Shown here one piece after another: positions 8,777 to 17,502 of a stretch of DNA of 42,442 nt. Numbering within the stretch: position 1 is the stretch's first letter; each line of letters starts with the position of its first letter. Both the position numbers and the translations under genes were made by a program. Origin of the DNA: Pirellulaceae bacterium (lineage in GTDB: Bacteria; Planctomycetota; Planctomycetia; Pirellulales; Pirellulaceae). Location of the stretch: positions 1 to 42,442 of the forward strand of contig JANQLU010000009.1 of NCBI GenBank assembly GCA_028280445.1, given 5' to 3'. The notes beneath the pieces were generated by a model, which saw nothing but the letters and a program-made list of their open reading frames with translations, was not told where the DNA came from and did no database searches.

Positions 8777-9262
8777 ATGGAATTGTTGAATATCTACGCT
8801 GAACTCCGCAACATGGACTATCCGGCCGTCATGATCCCGGAGAGCTTTGGTTGCAGCCCATCGGATTTAGAAATATTTGGAAAACATTACCAAACCCCAC
8901 TACCTGGCAGTTTGATCGAATTCCTCTCAACAACTTTGCCAATTGATTTCGTCGATATCGGCGTTTACAAGACAAAAAACGCGGCAGGGCTGCTAGACGA
9001 GCAATTGAACGTTCTCCCTTACACACAAAACATCAAAAACGACTTGTTCACAATCGGTTGGTGGACTGGTGAAACAGATGGTGACAGCTGGTGTTTCGAT
9101 TTGAAGACGGAACTGATCCATTCGATTAGAATTGACGACTACGAAGAAGGGAAATCGCGTTCTGCAGTTTTGGATGACGCCGATTTCAGCTTTGATTCGT
9201 TTTCGGAATGGTCTAATTTCTTGACTATGGAACTGATCAATCGAAATTGGCTGCCCAGATAA
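8777..9262 (+). CDS. SUKH (SMI1/KNR4)-like protein, possible immunity protein
   Basis: 161 aa, cytoplasmic. The pattern ESFGCSPSDLEIFGKHY near 23-40, PLPGSLIEFLSTT (about 42-55), a central TIGWWTGETDGDSWCFDLK and a terminal SFSEWSNFLTMEL match the order of motifs in SMI1/KNR4 (SUKH) domains: a starting helix ending in a P-x-x-x-x-F/L motif, a G-D-x-x-x-F-D strand and a closing W-x-x-F/L helix. Many bacterial SUKH proteins are immunity proteins for polymorphic or contact-dependent toxins. I see no toxin gene beside it, so this may be an orphan immunity gene stranded in the island. Assignment rests on motif order only. Confidence 0.6.
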   Translation: MELLNIYAELRNMDYPAVMIPESFGCSPSDLEIFGKHYQTPLPGSLIEFLSTTLPIDFVDIGVYKTKNAAGLLDEQLNVLPYTQNIKNDLFTIGWWTGETDGDSWCFDLKTELIHSIRIDDYEEGKSRSAVLDDADFSFDSFSEWSNFLTMELINRNWLPR

Positions 9263-9468
9263 CAAACGGATGAACCCGGATGCGCTACTTGGCATAAGGT
9301 TGTCATCGATCATCAGAATGTCGAAATCGCCTACTACCGGATTTGCTTCGTTCGACTACCGGATTGGGTCACTACTACCACCCAAATTAAGCACCAACTT
9401 GCATTCCCAGTACGATCAAATACTATAAATACCGGTGTTTATAGGCTTTGCTGAAAATCTAATTTCTC

Positions 9469-9504
9469 ATGGCATTCAAGAGGTCGAAGGTTCGCCTCCA
9501 CTGA
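9469..9504 (+). repeat. Damaged duplicate of the tRNA-Ala 3' half (att-like direct repeat)
   Basis: Positions 9469-9487 are identical for 19 nt to tRNA-Ala positions 5917-5935, starting at the anticodon loop. The match continues to the end of the tRNA and 5 nt beyond (CTCCACTGA), with two substitutions and a 10-nt deletion in the T arm. Same orientation as the intact tRNA. This is what a tRNA-integrating element leaves at its far end. Confidence 0.8.
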
Positions 9505-9634
9505 GTAAAACAACAAAAAAAAACGCCAAGAAAATCAAAAATTTCACGACCGTCTAACGTTCAGACATGCGGTAAAGCCAAGAAGCAAATTGGGCAGTAC
9601 TGCCAAATTTGCTCCAAAGAAAAGTTGCCGCTCG

Positions 9635-9796
9635 ATGATGAAACGTCGCTCTCAGGGCAAAGCTGCCCCAGTCTATTCACACCACGAAGCAACTGGACGA
9701 GCTCGGGTTCGGATCTACGGGAAGACATAATACCTGGGCAAAAATCGGTCATTAGAAAGCCGCGAAAAGTACGGGCGTCTTCGAATGCGAAAAAAA
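9635..9796 (+). pseudogene. Second tyrosine-recombinase N-terminal remnant (in-frame stop)
   Basis: From the ATG at 9635 the frame reads MMKRRSQGKAAPVYSHHEA, then TGRARVRIYGKT, a stop at 9728 and YLGKNRSLESREKYGRLRMR in the same frame. Reading through the stop, this closely follows the conserved N-terminus of planctomycete tyrosine recombinases (YxxHxATGrArVxIxGKdyYLGkxgSxESrekYgRLIaEW). It begins about 130 bp after the damaged tRNA copy, the same spacing as the first remnant after the intact tRNA. No catalytic domain remains. Confidence 0.65.
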
Positions 9797-10089
9797 TGCA
9801 CTCTCGATGCGCAATCTTTACAACCTGGATGCCATGTTCTCGCTACAACTTGCGGAAGATATAGCTAATACAAAAAAAATGCGTCCAGTTGACGCAAGGA
9901 AAATGTGATTTCATCGATCACAAATATCTGACGCTATCGTCGTAGTCTAATTTTGCTTGCGCGCAAACTTCAACCGGGAAGAAAATTGGAACAACTTGAC
10001 GAGAATTATTTTCTCTTCAACCAATTTCCCAGAATGCACAATTGAACAGAGTAACGTAGTCATCCTCAACACACGAACATAAAAAGACG
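9797..10089. other. Gap upstream of cheW
   Basis: Continuation of the decayed recombinase region, then a plain intergenic stretch. No recognisable coding sequence. The cheW promoter is presumably here, but no boxes were assigned. Confidence 0.4.
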
Positions 10090-10554
10090 ATGAACAAAAC
10101 GAAAACAATGTGCACCTTTTACATCGACCGACTGTTGTTTGGTGTTGATGTAGCGGAAGTACAGGAAGTGCTGCGAGCTCAAGACATGACGGAAGTTCCG
10201 CTGGCGCCAGACGTCGTGAGTGGGCTCATGAATCTTCGCGGGCAAATTGTCATAGCGTTGGACATGAGAACCTTGCTCGACTTGCCACCACGCAAAGACA
10301 ATCAACGCCCAATGAGTGTCTTGATTCGAATGGACGACGCAACGATCAGCATTTTGGTTGATGAAATTGGCGACGTTATTGATGTTTGCGTGGATCAATT
10401 TGAGCCGGTTCTGGAATCTGTGCCACGAAACATTTTGAAGATGATTCACGGCGTTTACAAACTTGACAACGACTTGTTACTTCACTTGGATACAGTAAAT
10501 CTTCACTCCAAACAACCCTGCCAAGCTGTGAGCCAGCTAGATGAACCACATTAA
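10090..10554 (+). CDS. cheW: CheW-like chemotaxis coupling protein
   Basis: 154 aa, cytoplasmic. It begins CTFYIDRLLFGVDVAEVQEVL, the standard CheW opening (F-x-x-x-x-x-x-x-G-x-x-V-x-x-V-x-E-V). Next come VPLAPDVVSGLMNLRGQIV (about 36-54), the most conserved CheW stretch, then VLIRM...ISILVDEIGDVIDV. CheW bridges chemoreceptors and the kinase CheA. The next gene, 119 bp downstream on the same strand, encodes a receptor, so the two probably work together. CheA, CheY and the adaptation enzymes are not in this window. Family assignment is firm; the partner kinase is unknown. Confidence 0.92.
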   Translation: MNKTKTMCTFYIDRLLFGVDVAEVQEVLRAQDMTEVPLAPDVVSGLMNLRGQIVIALDMRTLLDLPPRKDNQRPMSVLIRMDDATISILVDEIGDVIDVCVDQFEPVLESVPRNILKMIHGVYKLDNDLLLHLDTVNLHSKQPCQAVSQLDEPH

Positions 10555-10673
10555 TCTTTAAGACGAAACAAGAACGTTAACCGTAACTTAGTTTGGGAAC
10601 GTTCATTTTCGAAGCATAGATCAAACCTTAGACAACCCACCTACAACAACCTTCCTAGATAAAGGACACCGAG

Positions 10674-12119
10674 ATGAGTACTTCAATAGACACCACACCT
10701 GTAAATGGCGATGTACCCGTAATTGCGCAAGCACCCGGAAAACGCCAGTCAAATGAACAATCGGCAGATGATCATGGTCAAATCAAGGCGATGATGGAGA
10801 ATATGGCTGCCAGCGTCACGTTCGCAGACGCCAACAACATCATTACCTACGTTAATCCAGCTGCAAGAAAGCTGTTGTCTGTTGTCGAAGAACATTTGCC
10901 AGTCAAGGTGGATGAAATCGTTGGTAATTCAATCGATATTTTTCACAAGCGACCGGCGCATCAACAAGCGTTAATCGCCGATAAAAAGAACTTTCCATTC
11001 GAAGGCACTATCAGGATTGCTGACCAGTCATTCACATTGAAGGCCAGTCGGATAACGGATGACTCGGGTGAATTTTCGGGAACGCTGGTGAGTTGGGAAA
11101 ACGTTACCGAAAAATTGGCTGCCGAGAAAGCGATCAAAGAAAACGCAGAGCGCGAACGACAACAATCGCAGGAATTGCGAGAGAAAGTTGACTTGTTATT
11201 AGCCGTCGTTGAAGCTGCATCCAATGGTGATCTAACTCAAGAAATCCCAGTCATCGGCGATGATGCGTTGGGCCAGATGGGAGCCGGACTCGAAAAACTC
11301 TTGAGTGACTTGAGAGCCAGCATTCAAGCGATCTCAGAAAACGCACAAACGCTATCCGCAGCGTCTCTCGAGCTTTCAGCAGTCAGCACGCAAATGCGTT
11401 CAAATGCTGACAGCACGACAACGCAAGCCAAGACAGCCGAAAAAAACTCAGAAAATGTTAGCCAAAATGTTCAGGTAGTTGCTTCCAGTGTTAGTCAGAT
11501 GGATGCGTCGATTAGGGAAATCGCCAAAAGCGCAACTGACGCTGCAAAGATCGTGGGTAACGCTGTGCATGCTGCAGAGTCCGCCAACTCAACAGTTTCC
11601 CAATTGGGGACCAGCAGTGCTGAAATCGGAAAAGTCGTAAAGGTTATCAACTCGATTGCTGAGCAAACCAACCTTTTAGCACTCAACGCAACTATTGAAG
11701 CTGCTCGCGCGGGTGAAGCCGGTAAAGGGTTTGCAGTTGTGGCTAATGAAGTTAAAGAATTGGCCAAAGAAACCGCTAAAGCGACTGAAGATATCGGACA
11801 AAGGATCGAGGCGATTCAGACAGATACGGGAAGTGCTGTCGGAGCCATTGGCGAAATCACAGAGCTGGTCAATGAGATTAACGAAGTTTCTGCGACCATT
11901 GCAAGTGCTGTCGAAGAGCAGTCGGCAACGACAGGTGAAATCTCACGTAGCATTGTAGAAGCCAATGACGGTACGAAACAGATAACAACCAATATTGAGT
12001 CCGTAACTCAGGCTGCTGAGAGCACGATGCAAGGGGCCACGAATTCCCAGCAGGCTTCCGAAGAGTTATCTAAGATGGCTTCCTCGCTTCAGGATTTGGT
12101 AGGCAAGTTCAAGATCTAG
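10674..12119 (+). CDS. Soluble methyl-accepting chemotaxis protein with PAS domain
   Basis: 481 aa with no membrane segment. A ribosome site, AAAGGA, precedes the ATG. A PAS domain (about 35-150; [12 protein letters not shown], then [12 protein letters not shown] at its end) leads into a short coiled coil and a HAMP-like segment (about 165-225; [20 protein letters not shown]). The long helical signalling domain follows, with the receptor tip [20 protein letters not shown] at about 330-349 and [13 protein letters not shown] after it. The tip contacts CheW and CheA. PAS suggests an internal signal such as redox, oxygen or a bound ligand. It is paired with the upstream cheW gene. No C-terminal CheR-tether pentapeptide is present. 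Confidence 0.93.
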   Translation: MSTSIDTTPVNGDVPVIAQAPGKRQSNEQSADDHGQIKAMMENMAASVTFADANNIITYVNPAARKLLSVVEEHLPVKVDEIVGNSIDIFHKRPAHQQALIADKKNFPFEGTIRIADQSFTLKASRITDDSGEFSGTLVSWENVTEKLAAEKAIKENAERERQQSQELREKVDLLLAVVEAASNGDLTQEIPVIGDDALGQMGAGLEKLLSDLRASIQAISENAQTLSAASLELSAVSTQMRSNADSTTTQAKTAEKNSENVSQNVQVVASSVSQMDASIREIAKSATDAAKIVGNAVHAAESANSTVSQLGTSSAEIGKVVKVINSIAEQTNLLALNATIEAARAGEAGKGFAVVANEVKELAKETAKATEDIGQRIEAIQTDTGSAVGAIGEITELVNEINEVSATIASAVEEQSATTGEISRSIVEANDGTKQITTNIESVTQAAESTMQGATNSQQASEELSKMASSLQDLVGKFKI

Positions 12120-12142
12120 CCCAAGCTTGAAGATCGACGTGC

Positions 12143-12168
12143 GAGCGTGCACCTCCTGGTGCGCGCTC
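12143..12168 (+). terminator. Hairpin downstream of the chemoreceptor gene
   Basis: GAGCGTGCACC and GGTGCGCGCTC form an 11-bp stem (one G-U pair) with loop TCCT, 24 bp after the stop. No clear T-run follows, so termination may need Rho, or the hairpin may protect the 3' end. Confidence 0.5.
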
Positions 12169-12352
12169 TAATGTTGCCCATGAACAGTTTTGGTGAATGC
12201 ACTGATTTTTTTGGGGTCTCGCGCGAAGCGACGAATCCTAAAAAAATTCTGCTTGGGATCAGCGTTTAGAATCCAAAATCCAATTTAACCTTCGAAGCCA
12301 CTACGCCATTTTGAAATGTGATTCCGCACGATCCAAGGTAGTGTTGATGAAA

Positions 12353-12420
12353 TGTGAGCGGCAAGGCGCTAGCCGCCGGTGAACCCTCAAATACCGGCGG
12401 CTAGCCCCTTGCCGCTCACA
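12353..12420. repeat. Palindromic repeat family 1, copy 2 (with extended flank)
   Basis: 68 bp with arms TGTGAGCGGCAAGGCGCTAG and complement, and GGGG on the right-arm complement. The loop GAACCCTCAAATA differs by one base from the complement of the loop at 36090-36157. About 40 bp beyond the right arm (12421-12460) is also shared, inverted, with 36050-36089. That stretch includes the last codons of the gene at 12442. Confidence 0.9.
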
Positions 12421-12441
12421 TCAAATTCACAGCTTTCCGAT

Positions 12442-12636
12442 TTAATCAACGCTGCCTAGCTCTTCCGAGCCCCAATGAAATGTTTCCTGGTGCAGACCAG
12501 CTACTTTGATTTCCATACTCATTTTCTTGCTAGGCGGGCCAAGGATGCTTTCCACTTCGGCGTAAGTCATTCCGAGTTTTACTCTGTCAATAACAGTGCG
12601 TTGAACGGAAGAGGATCGGACCCAAAGTGGTTTCAT
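12442..12636 (-). CDS. Small BamE/SmpA-like protein, possibly a fragment
   Basis: 64 aa. The core VKLGMTYAEVESILGPPSK (about 19-37) is the signature of the SmpA/OmlA (BamE-like) fold, where the LGMTxxEVxxxLGxP motif starts the first helix. Classic members carry a lipoprotein signal. This one has none, and no good ribosome site precedes the ATG, so it may be a small soluble relative or a truncated gene. Its final codons (GSVD, stop) lie in sequence also present beside the repeat copy at 36090, so gene end and repeat have been duplicated together. Confidence 0.5.
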   Translation of the reverse strand: MKPLWVRSSSVQRTVIDRVKLGMTYAEVESILGPPSKKMSMEIKVAGLHQETFHWGSEELGSVD

Positions 12637-12710
12637 TGAATTAACAGCGGTTCAGAAAATTCGGTTGTAATGCGGCAAAAATTATGAGTTGCAATACGAC
12701 ATCGAGTCAT

Positions 12711-14156
12711 TCATTTCGATTTTTTGGCTCGAGCTAAATCTTCGGTGAATCTTTTGTGGTGCAAGTACAAAATATCAACATGATGTACCATCTTGCCGTC
12801 GTAAGACCCGAGTAGTTTTTGCAGTTCGGCTGCTTTGGAATCGCCCAACATTTCTTGGAAATACCAATTTTCGATTTTGCGCAATTCTTTTCTGCGTTTG
12901 TTCGACGAATCTTGTCCACGAAATGTTTTTAGTGAATCGATCGTGGATTGTCGGCTTGCCCCGAATCGCGATTGCATTTCCTGAGACTTAACAAATCCTT
13001 GGTACCCCAGAAGCTGAAAATAAAAACGATTTGTCAAATGTTCGACTTTCCGAGCCCGTTTAAAACCGACGTGCTTTTGCATTTCCTTGACCAACGAAGC
13101 TTCTAGTGCAGCAAACATGTTTTTGGGCTTTCCAAAACCGCCTCCACCAAAATCTTCTGCTGCGCGATTCGGGGCTACGCCCGCCTTGATTTTCTTTTCA
13201 GCATTCAAAAGAAATGCGTGAATTTTGTCATCTTGCTCATCTGTCAGGTCCAATTCACGCAACAACACTTCGTCGGACATCAAGTATCTCAAGTAACAGT
13301 GAATCAAAGAATCATCTCGCTGTACCGATATGTCACGCACGACCGACAAACCACGCGGCAAACTTCGATAGCGGCGGTGAGTGACGGGGTACATCGAGTT
13401 GAGCGCTGGATGAAATTTGGGACGAACAAAATCGCGTGTTGGCTCAAGTTCAACTCCGTCAAATTTTTTGATCAAAGTCAGAATTGGAATCGATTTCTTG
13501 GGCCACTTGCCAAACAGCTGTTCGAATTTTTTACCCGAATCTGTTAGCTGCAAAAATTCGTGAAGTTGTTCGTCATGTGTTTCTCGAAGCTTTTTGAGAA
13601 ATTTGGATTCAATGGATTGAGATTTACTTCGAATTCGTTTCATGATGTCCGGAGAATTCAATCCTTTTTTGCTCAGCGAGCCTTTGCTGATTTCATAGAC
13701 CAAACCAAATCTATAGATTCTGCTACGCAACACAGCGGCATGGAGGATTGCCAATTGTTCCTTGTTCAATTCTTTTTGCAGCAATCGATTGGCAGCAACA
13801 ATTTTGGATTCGTAAATTTTTGCAAACGCTGGAAATTCGATTTCCTCGGGACGAAGTTTTTGAAGATCGCCTCGAACGGTGCTGTAAAAGTCTTCATAGT
13901 TTTCTTTGACGGCAGCCGTTTGTTCGGCACTCAATGCAATTTCACCCTCGAACACCGAGTCGGCGTCCAAAATAAACGAACTGAGCAAAATTCGACCACG
14001 ATAGAGATGCCTGGAGGCCACCAATTCGGGGTTTCCGCGCCGATCGAGTTTGAGGCTAAAACGGTCAGGCAGCTGTGCCGAGTTTACGGATGCAAAGAAA
14101 ATGAGTGCCGCAAACGTGGCAACACTTGCAAGCATTGTTCGTCTAGAATTTTTCAT
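12711..14156 (-). CDS. Secreted hypothetical helical protein
   Basis: 481 aa. The ATG at 14156 is used; an in-frame TTG at 14165 is less likely. A signal peptide (MKNSRRTMLASVATFAALIF, cleavage near NSA) leads to a mature protein rich in Lys, Glu and Leu with predicted long helices. Motifs such as IALSAEQTAAVKENYEDFYS and LDLTDEQDDKIHAFL resemble the L-T-x-x-Q helices of periplasmic Spy/CpxP-like proteins, repeated twice in a much longer chain. A glycine-rich DFGGGGFGKP linker separates the halves. No enzyme motif seen. I infer an exported helical protein of unknown function; lineage-restricted proteins like this are common in planctomycetes. Confidence 0.7.
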   Translation of the reverse strand: MKNSRRTMLASVATFAALIFFASVNSAQLPDRFSLKLDRRGNPELVASRHLYRGRILLSSFILDADSVFEGEIALSAEQTAAVKENYEDFYSTVRGDLQKLRPEEIEFPAFAKIYESKIVAANRLLQKELNKEQLAILHAAVLRSRIYRFGLVYEISKGSLSKKGLNSPDIMKRIRSKSQSIESKFLKKLRETHDEQLHEFLQLTDSGKKFEQLFGKWPKKSIPILTLIKKFDGVELEPTRDFVRPKFHPALNSMYPVTHRRYRSLPRGLSVVRDISVQRDDSLIHCYLRYLMSDEVLLRELDLTDEQDDKIHAFLLNAEKKIKAGVAPNRAAEDFGGGGFGKPKNMFAALEASLVKEMQKHVGFKRARKVEHLTNRFYFQLLGYQGFVKSQEMQSRFGASRQSTIDSLKTFRGQDSSNKRRKELRKIENWYFQEMLGDSKAAELQKLLGSYDGKMVHHVDILYLHHKRFTEDLARAKKSK

Positions 14157-14723
14157 TGCAACCAAAAAGGTGATTTGAATAGGAATTCAGCCTGTTGTAC
14201 TTATTGTACCGAACTCCTGGATATTGCTTTTTCACGTGGTTCCGAACTGCTGTTTTGCCAGGCATTGATTGTGTCGCACAGGTTTTCGGTGAGACCGTGA
14301 TTCACAATTGGACGTTAATCGATTCTGCACAGCGTTTTCATTGCGTGAACCCAAAGGGCTATGCAATTTAGCACTGAGCGATAACGCGCGCGTCCGTTAT
14401 GCATTGAAAATTGCATGCCGGCCTCACGCCAAATGTTGGCGGTTAGAGTGCCCGTTTTTTAGCATATTTGGCGAAAGATTCCGTTCCGCGAACGCGTCAT
14501 CATCATCGGCGGCTGGCTGTTTCAATCCACAATCGTATTGGCATCGCAATTGCTAATGTTCTCGTTGAAAACTCAAGAAGTATTTCTGGGCAGTAGGGCC
14601 GGTTCATACCGGCCGGTTCGAAAGATTGGCCGGTAGGAACTGGCCCTACAAACCAGCTTACCCTGAATCTCGATTTGAGAACTAACCGTTCCACACATTT
14701 AAATATCCCAAAAGGCACTACAA
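14157..14723. other. Intergenic gap between divergent genes
   Basis: 567 bp. It holds one family-3 palindrome (14593-14649) and presumably both promoters. Frames at 14308-14556 and in the antisense of 13560-14300 show no family resemblance and are not called. Confidence 0.5.
14593..14649. repeat. Inverted repeat, family 3 (GTAGGGCCGGTTC)
   Basis: 57 bp. The left arm GTAGGGCCGGTTCATACCGG and the right arm ending GGAACTGGCCCTAC pair with two mismatches. A related copy is at 32439-32490, where the right arm has lost its last bases. Confidence 0.75.
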
Positions 14724-15803
14724 ATGACAGCGTCTGCTACACACGAAATTCACTGCAGCTATTTTTCTCAAGAGGATCTTCTAGGCGCAGGTTGTCTGGA
14801 CATCGAAATGGCAATTGAAGCCGCGGAAAATGGGATGAAGGCTTTCAACGATGGCGATGTTATTTTCCCCGAAAAAATTGTGCAGATCTTTAACGATGAA
14901 ACTCAAGAGCGAATCAACTGTCTTCCAGCCACCTTCAAGACAGAAAAGATATGCGGAATGAAATGGGTTTCTGTGTTTCCCCCAAACCCAATCATTCACG
15001 GAGTCCAGAATCTGTCCGCCGTCATCATTTTGTCGGAGATCGAGCAGGGATTCCCGATCGCTTTTATGGAAGGCACACTTTGTTCAAACATTCGTGTTGG
15101 AACGATGGGGGCAATCGCCGCAAAATACTTGGCACGCCCGAACTCCGAAAGCATCGGTTTTATCGGTGCCGGCGAGCAAGCCAAAATGCACTTGATCGCA
15201 ATGAAAACTGTCTTGCCCGGTCTGTCGCAATGCCGCGTCGCCGCCAAAACACCCGAGGAAGAAAATCAGTTTTTCAAGGAAATGCAGCCGATCTTGCCCG
15301 ATGTTGAAATCGTGGGCTGTGCAGGAGATTTGGAAAAATCCATTACCGGAGCAGATGTCGTTGTTACGGCAACCAGCGCCCAGGCGCCACTGCTCAAAGC
15401 GAATTGGATGAAAGAAGGGTGTTTCTATTCGCATGTCGGTGGCTGGGAAGACGAATACGAAGTCGCCAAGTCTTGTGACAAAATCGTTTGTGATGATTGG
15501 GAGACAGTTAAACACCGAACTCAAACGCTCAGTCGAATGTATAAAGATGGAGAATTAACTGACGACGCAATCTACGCAGACCTGATTGATCTCGTATCAG
15601 GACAAAAGTCGGGACGAGAAAATGATCAAGAAAAGGTCTATTTTAACGCAGTTGGTCTGGCCTACGTCGACGTTGCGATCGCTTATGCGATGTACAAACG
15701 CGCCAAGGAAGCAGGTTTGGGCCAAGACCTCAAAATCCAAAATGAAATGATTTTCGAGCATGCACATCTCAAAAACTGGGTTCGCCTGCCGACGTCCGTT
15801 TAG
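14724..15803 (+). CDS. Ornithine cyclodeaminase / mu-crystallin family protein
   Basis: 359 aa, cytoplasmic. AAAGG lies 9 nt before the ATG. The N-terminal catalytic-type half includes ICGMKWVSVFPPNP, the K-W pair expected near the substrate, and IALFMEG-like FPIAFMEGTLCSNIRVGTMGA (about 115-135). The NAD(P)-binding Rossmann motif is IGFIGAGEQAKMH (about 144-156). ADVVVTATSAQAPLL (about 213-227) is the usual second dinucleotide-binding stretch. The family includes ornithine cyclodeaminases, alanine dehydrogenases, ketimine reductases and siderophore-precursor enzymes such as SbnB, so the substrate cannot be read from sequence. It stands alone ahead of the polyphosphate kinase gene (about 140 bp gap); a functional link is not evident. 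Confidence 0.88.
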   Translation: MTASATHEIHCSYFSQEDLLGAGCLDIEMAIEAAENGMKAFNDGDVIFPEKIVQIFNDETQERINCLPATFKTEKICGMKWVSVFPPNPIIHGVQNLSAVIILSEIEQGFPIAFMEGTLCSNIRVGTMGAIAAKYLARPNSESIGFIGAGEQAKMHLIAMKTVLPGLSQCRVAAKTPEEENQFFKEMQPILPDVEIVGCAGDLEKSITGADVVVTATSAQAPLLKANWMKEGCFYSHVGGWEDEYEVAKSCDKIVCDDWETVKHRTQTLSRMYKDGELTDDAIYADLIDLVSGQKSGRENDQEKVYFNAVGLAYVDVAIAYAMYKRAKEAGLGQDLKIQNEMIFEHAHLKNWVRLPTSV

Positions 15804-15946
15804 TTGAAAACGACGCTGAATTCGTATCAACTAATGCGTGTCGCAATCGCTTGTTGCAAGCAATTCAATCAATTCAAAGATTGAAAACGACGATGCGCCA
15901 CAACAAAATGGATACTGCTCAAAACTAACAAATGAGTGGAAGGCAC

Positions 15947-17086
15947 ATGACTAAATCCAGCAAATCGAAAAGTAAGCAGAATTCCCAACCCAAAAAAGAC
16001 AAGGTCAATCCTCGCCCAGCTGCACGTGGCGACATACCACCATCAAAAACGGAACGAGGAATCGAACGATTTGTGGTCAACGAGGCGATCACTGCGGCTC
16101 AAGAAGCGAAAGTTGCCGCAATCAAGGACATTATTGGTAAAACGCCCCCTTACGACGTTGAAACTTTGGCTCGGGTTTTAGCTGGAATCATGAGTGGCAC
16201 GTCGACCGATGATGCTGCCGTTTTGCGCAATGCTATTTTGCGACAGCCTCATTCGTTGGAAAACAGCAAGCCCACGCCGGACGACCTGTTGGCTTCCAAC
16301 TGGCAGGATGGCGTTTATCCCTATAAAAATTTGATGACGAGGAAAAATTATGAAAAAGAAAAATACAAACTTCAGGTAGAGCTGCTGAAGCTTCAATCCT
16401 GGGTCAAGAAAACGGGACAAAAACTGGTCATTTTGTTCGAAGGGCGTGATGCCGCCGGCAAAGGGGGATCGATTAAACGTTTCATGGAACACCTCAACCC
16501 TCGGGGTGCACGGGTTGTTGCACTGGAAAAACCAAGTGATGCGGAAAAAGGCCAATGGTACTTCCAGCGATATATCCAGCATTTGCCAACGGCCGGCGAG
16601 ATCGTGCTGTTTGATCGTTCGTGGTACAACCGTGCAGGTGTCGAAAGGGTGATGGGATTCTGCTCTGATGAAGAATATTACGAATTTATGCAACAGGCAC
16701 CCGAATTCGAACGGAGTCTGATTCGAAGTGGAATTCACTTAATAAAGTTTTGGTTTTCGGTCAGTCAAAAAGAACAACAAAGACGATTTGACAATCGCAA
16801 AGTCCATCCTCTGAAACAATGGAAGCTTTCTCCAATCGACCTTGCATCGCTCGACAAATGGGACGAGTACACAAAAGCAAAAGAGGCGATGTTCCATTAC
16901 ACAGACTTCCCGGAATCTCCGTGGATCGTTGTCAAATCGGATTGCAAGAAACGAGCCCGATTGAATTCAATGCGATTCATTCTGCATCGCATGCCCTATC
17001 AAGGTAAGAATCTCAAGAAAATTGGAACGGTTGATCCACTACTCGTCGGACGCGCCAACGCGGTGTATGAGGTAGGATTGGAGTAG
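15947..17086 (+). CDS. ppk2: Polyphosphate kinase 2 (PPK2) family
   Basis: 379 aa. The ATG at 15947 follows GGAAGG at short spacing; an ATG at 15932 is in frame but has no ribosome site. The N-terminal 120 residues are a Lys/Ser-rich tail plus a helical extension. The catalytic P-loop domain has Walker A GRDAAGKGGS (about 166-175), a PPK2-typical LNPRGARVVALEKPS, the lid region GQWYFQRYIQHLP and Walker B IVLFDRSWYNRAGVERVMGF (about 219-238). These match PPK2, which moves phosphate between polyphosphate and nucleotides. Direction and nucleotide preference (ADP or AMP class) cannot be decided by eye. The cytoplasmic enzyme probably ties polyphosphate stores to the nucleotide pool. Confidence 0.93.
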   Translation: MTKSSKSKSKQNSQPKKDKVNPRPAARGDIPPSKTERGIERFVVNEAITAAQEAKVAAIKDIIGKTPPYDVETLARVLAGIMSGTSTDDAAVLRNAILRQPHSLENSKPTPDDLLASNWQDGVYPYKNLMTRKNYEKEKYKLQVELLKLQSWVKKTGQKLVILFEGRDAAGKGGSIKRFMEHLNPRGARVVALEKPSDAEKGQWYFQRYIQHLPTAGEIVLFDRSWYNRAGVERVMGFCSDEEYYEFMQQAPEFERSLIRSGIHLIKFWFSVSQKEQQRRFDNRKVHPLKQWKLSPIDLASLDKWDEYTKAKEAMFHYTDFPESPWIVVKSDCKKRARLNSMRFILHRMPYQGKNLKKIGTVDPLLVGRANAVYEVGLE

Positions 17087-17502
17087 TAGATTTTCACCTG
17101 ATTTTAACGATCTAAAGACCGACCAAATTCTCGCAATTCAAGTTGATTATTACGATCAACCGTCTCGCGAATCCGTCCTGCGAGAAGCGTATCACAGTTT
17201 TGATTCATTTCGAAATAGGTCGACTTTCTCGAATTTGAGTTGCGCAATTTAAAATGGTTGCCCTGATCAAAACTATGTTCGAATCTGCGACAGAGTGGCG
17301 CGGATTTGCCAGCGAAAAATGCGAAAAAACTAAGCGCCCGATTGCAATTGCATGCGGATTTGCGACATCGGTAACGTATTTGCGTCAACTCGAGAACAAA
17401 TCAATGAAACGAGGACTCTAACCTAAAAGAAGGCCAGCAGTTTTTTGGATTGTCTTGACTGGAACAGGTTCTAGAGAAAATCTTTTCTGACGGAGTAAGC
17501 AA
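17087..17502. other. Intergenic gap
   Basis: 416 bp with no supported gene. The minus-strand frame at 17104-17388 is Cys/Arg-rich, lacks a ribosome site and resembles no family. A good ribosome site (GGAG, 7 nt before the ATG) closes the gap at 17503. Confidence 0.5.

Noticed and set aside
8602..8802. 66-codon plus-strand frame
   Set aside because: It overlaps the supported gene start at 8777 in another frame and has no ribosome site or protein-like pattern.
17104..17388. 94-codon minus-strand frame
   Set aside because: Cys/Arg-rich composition, no ribosome site, no family resemblance; looks like chance in an intergenic gap.
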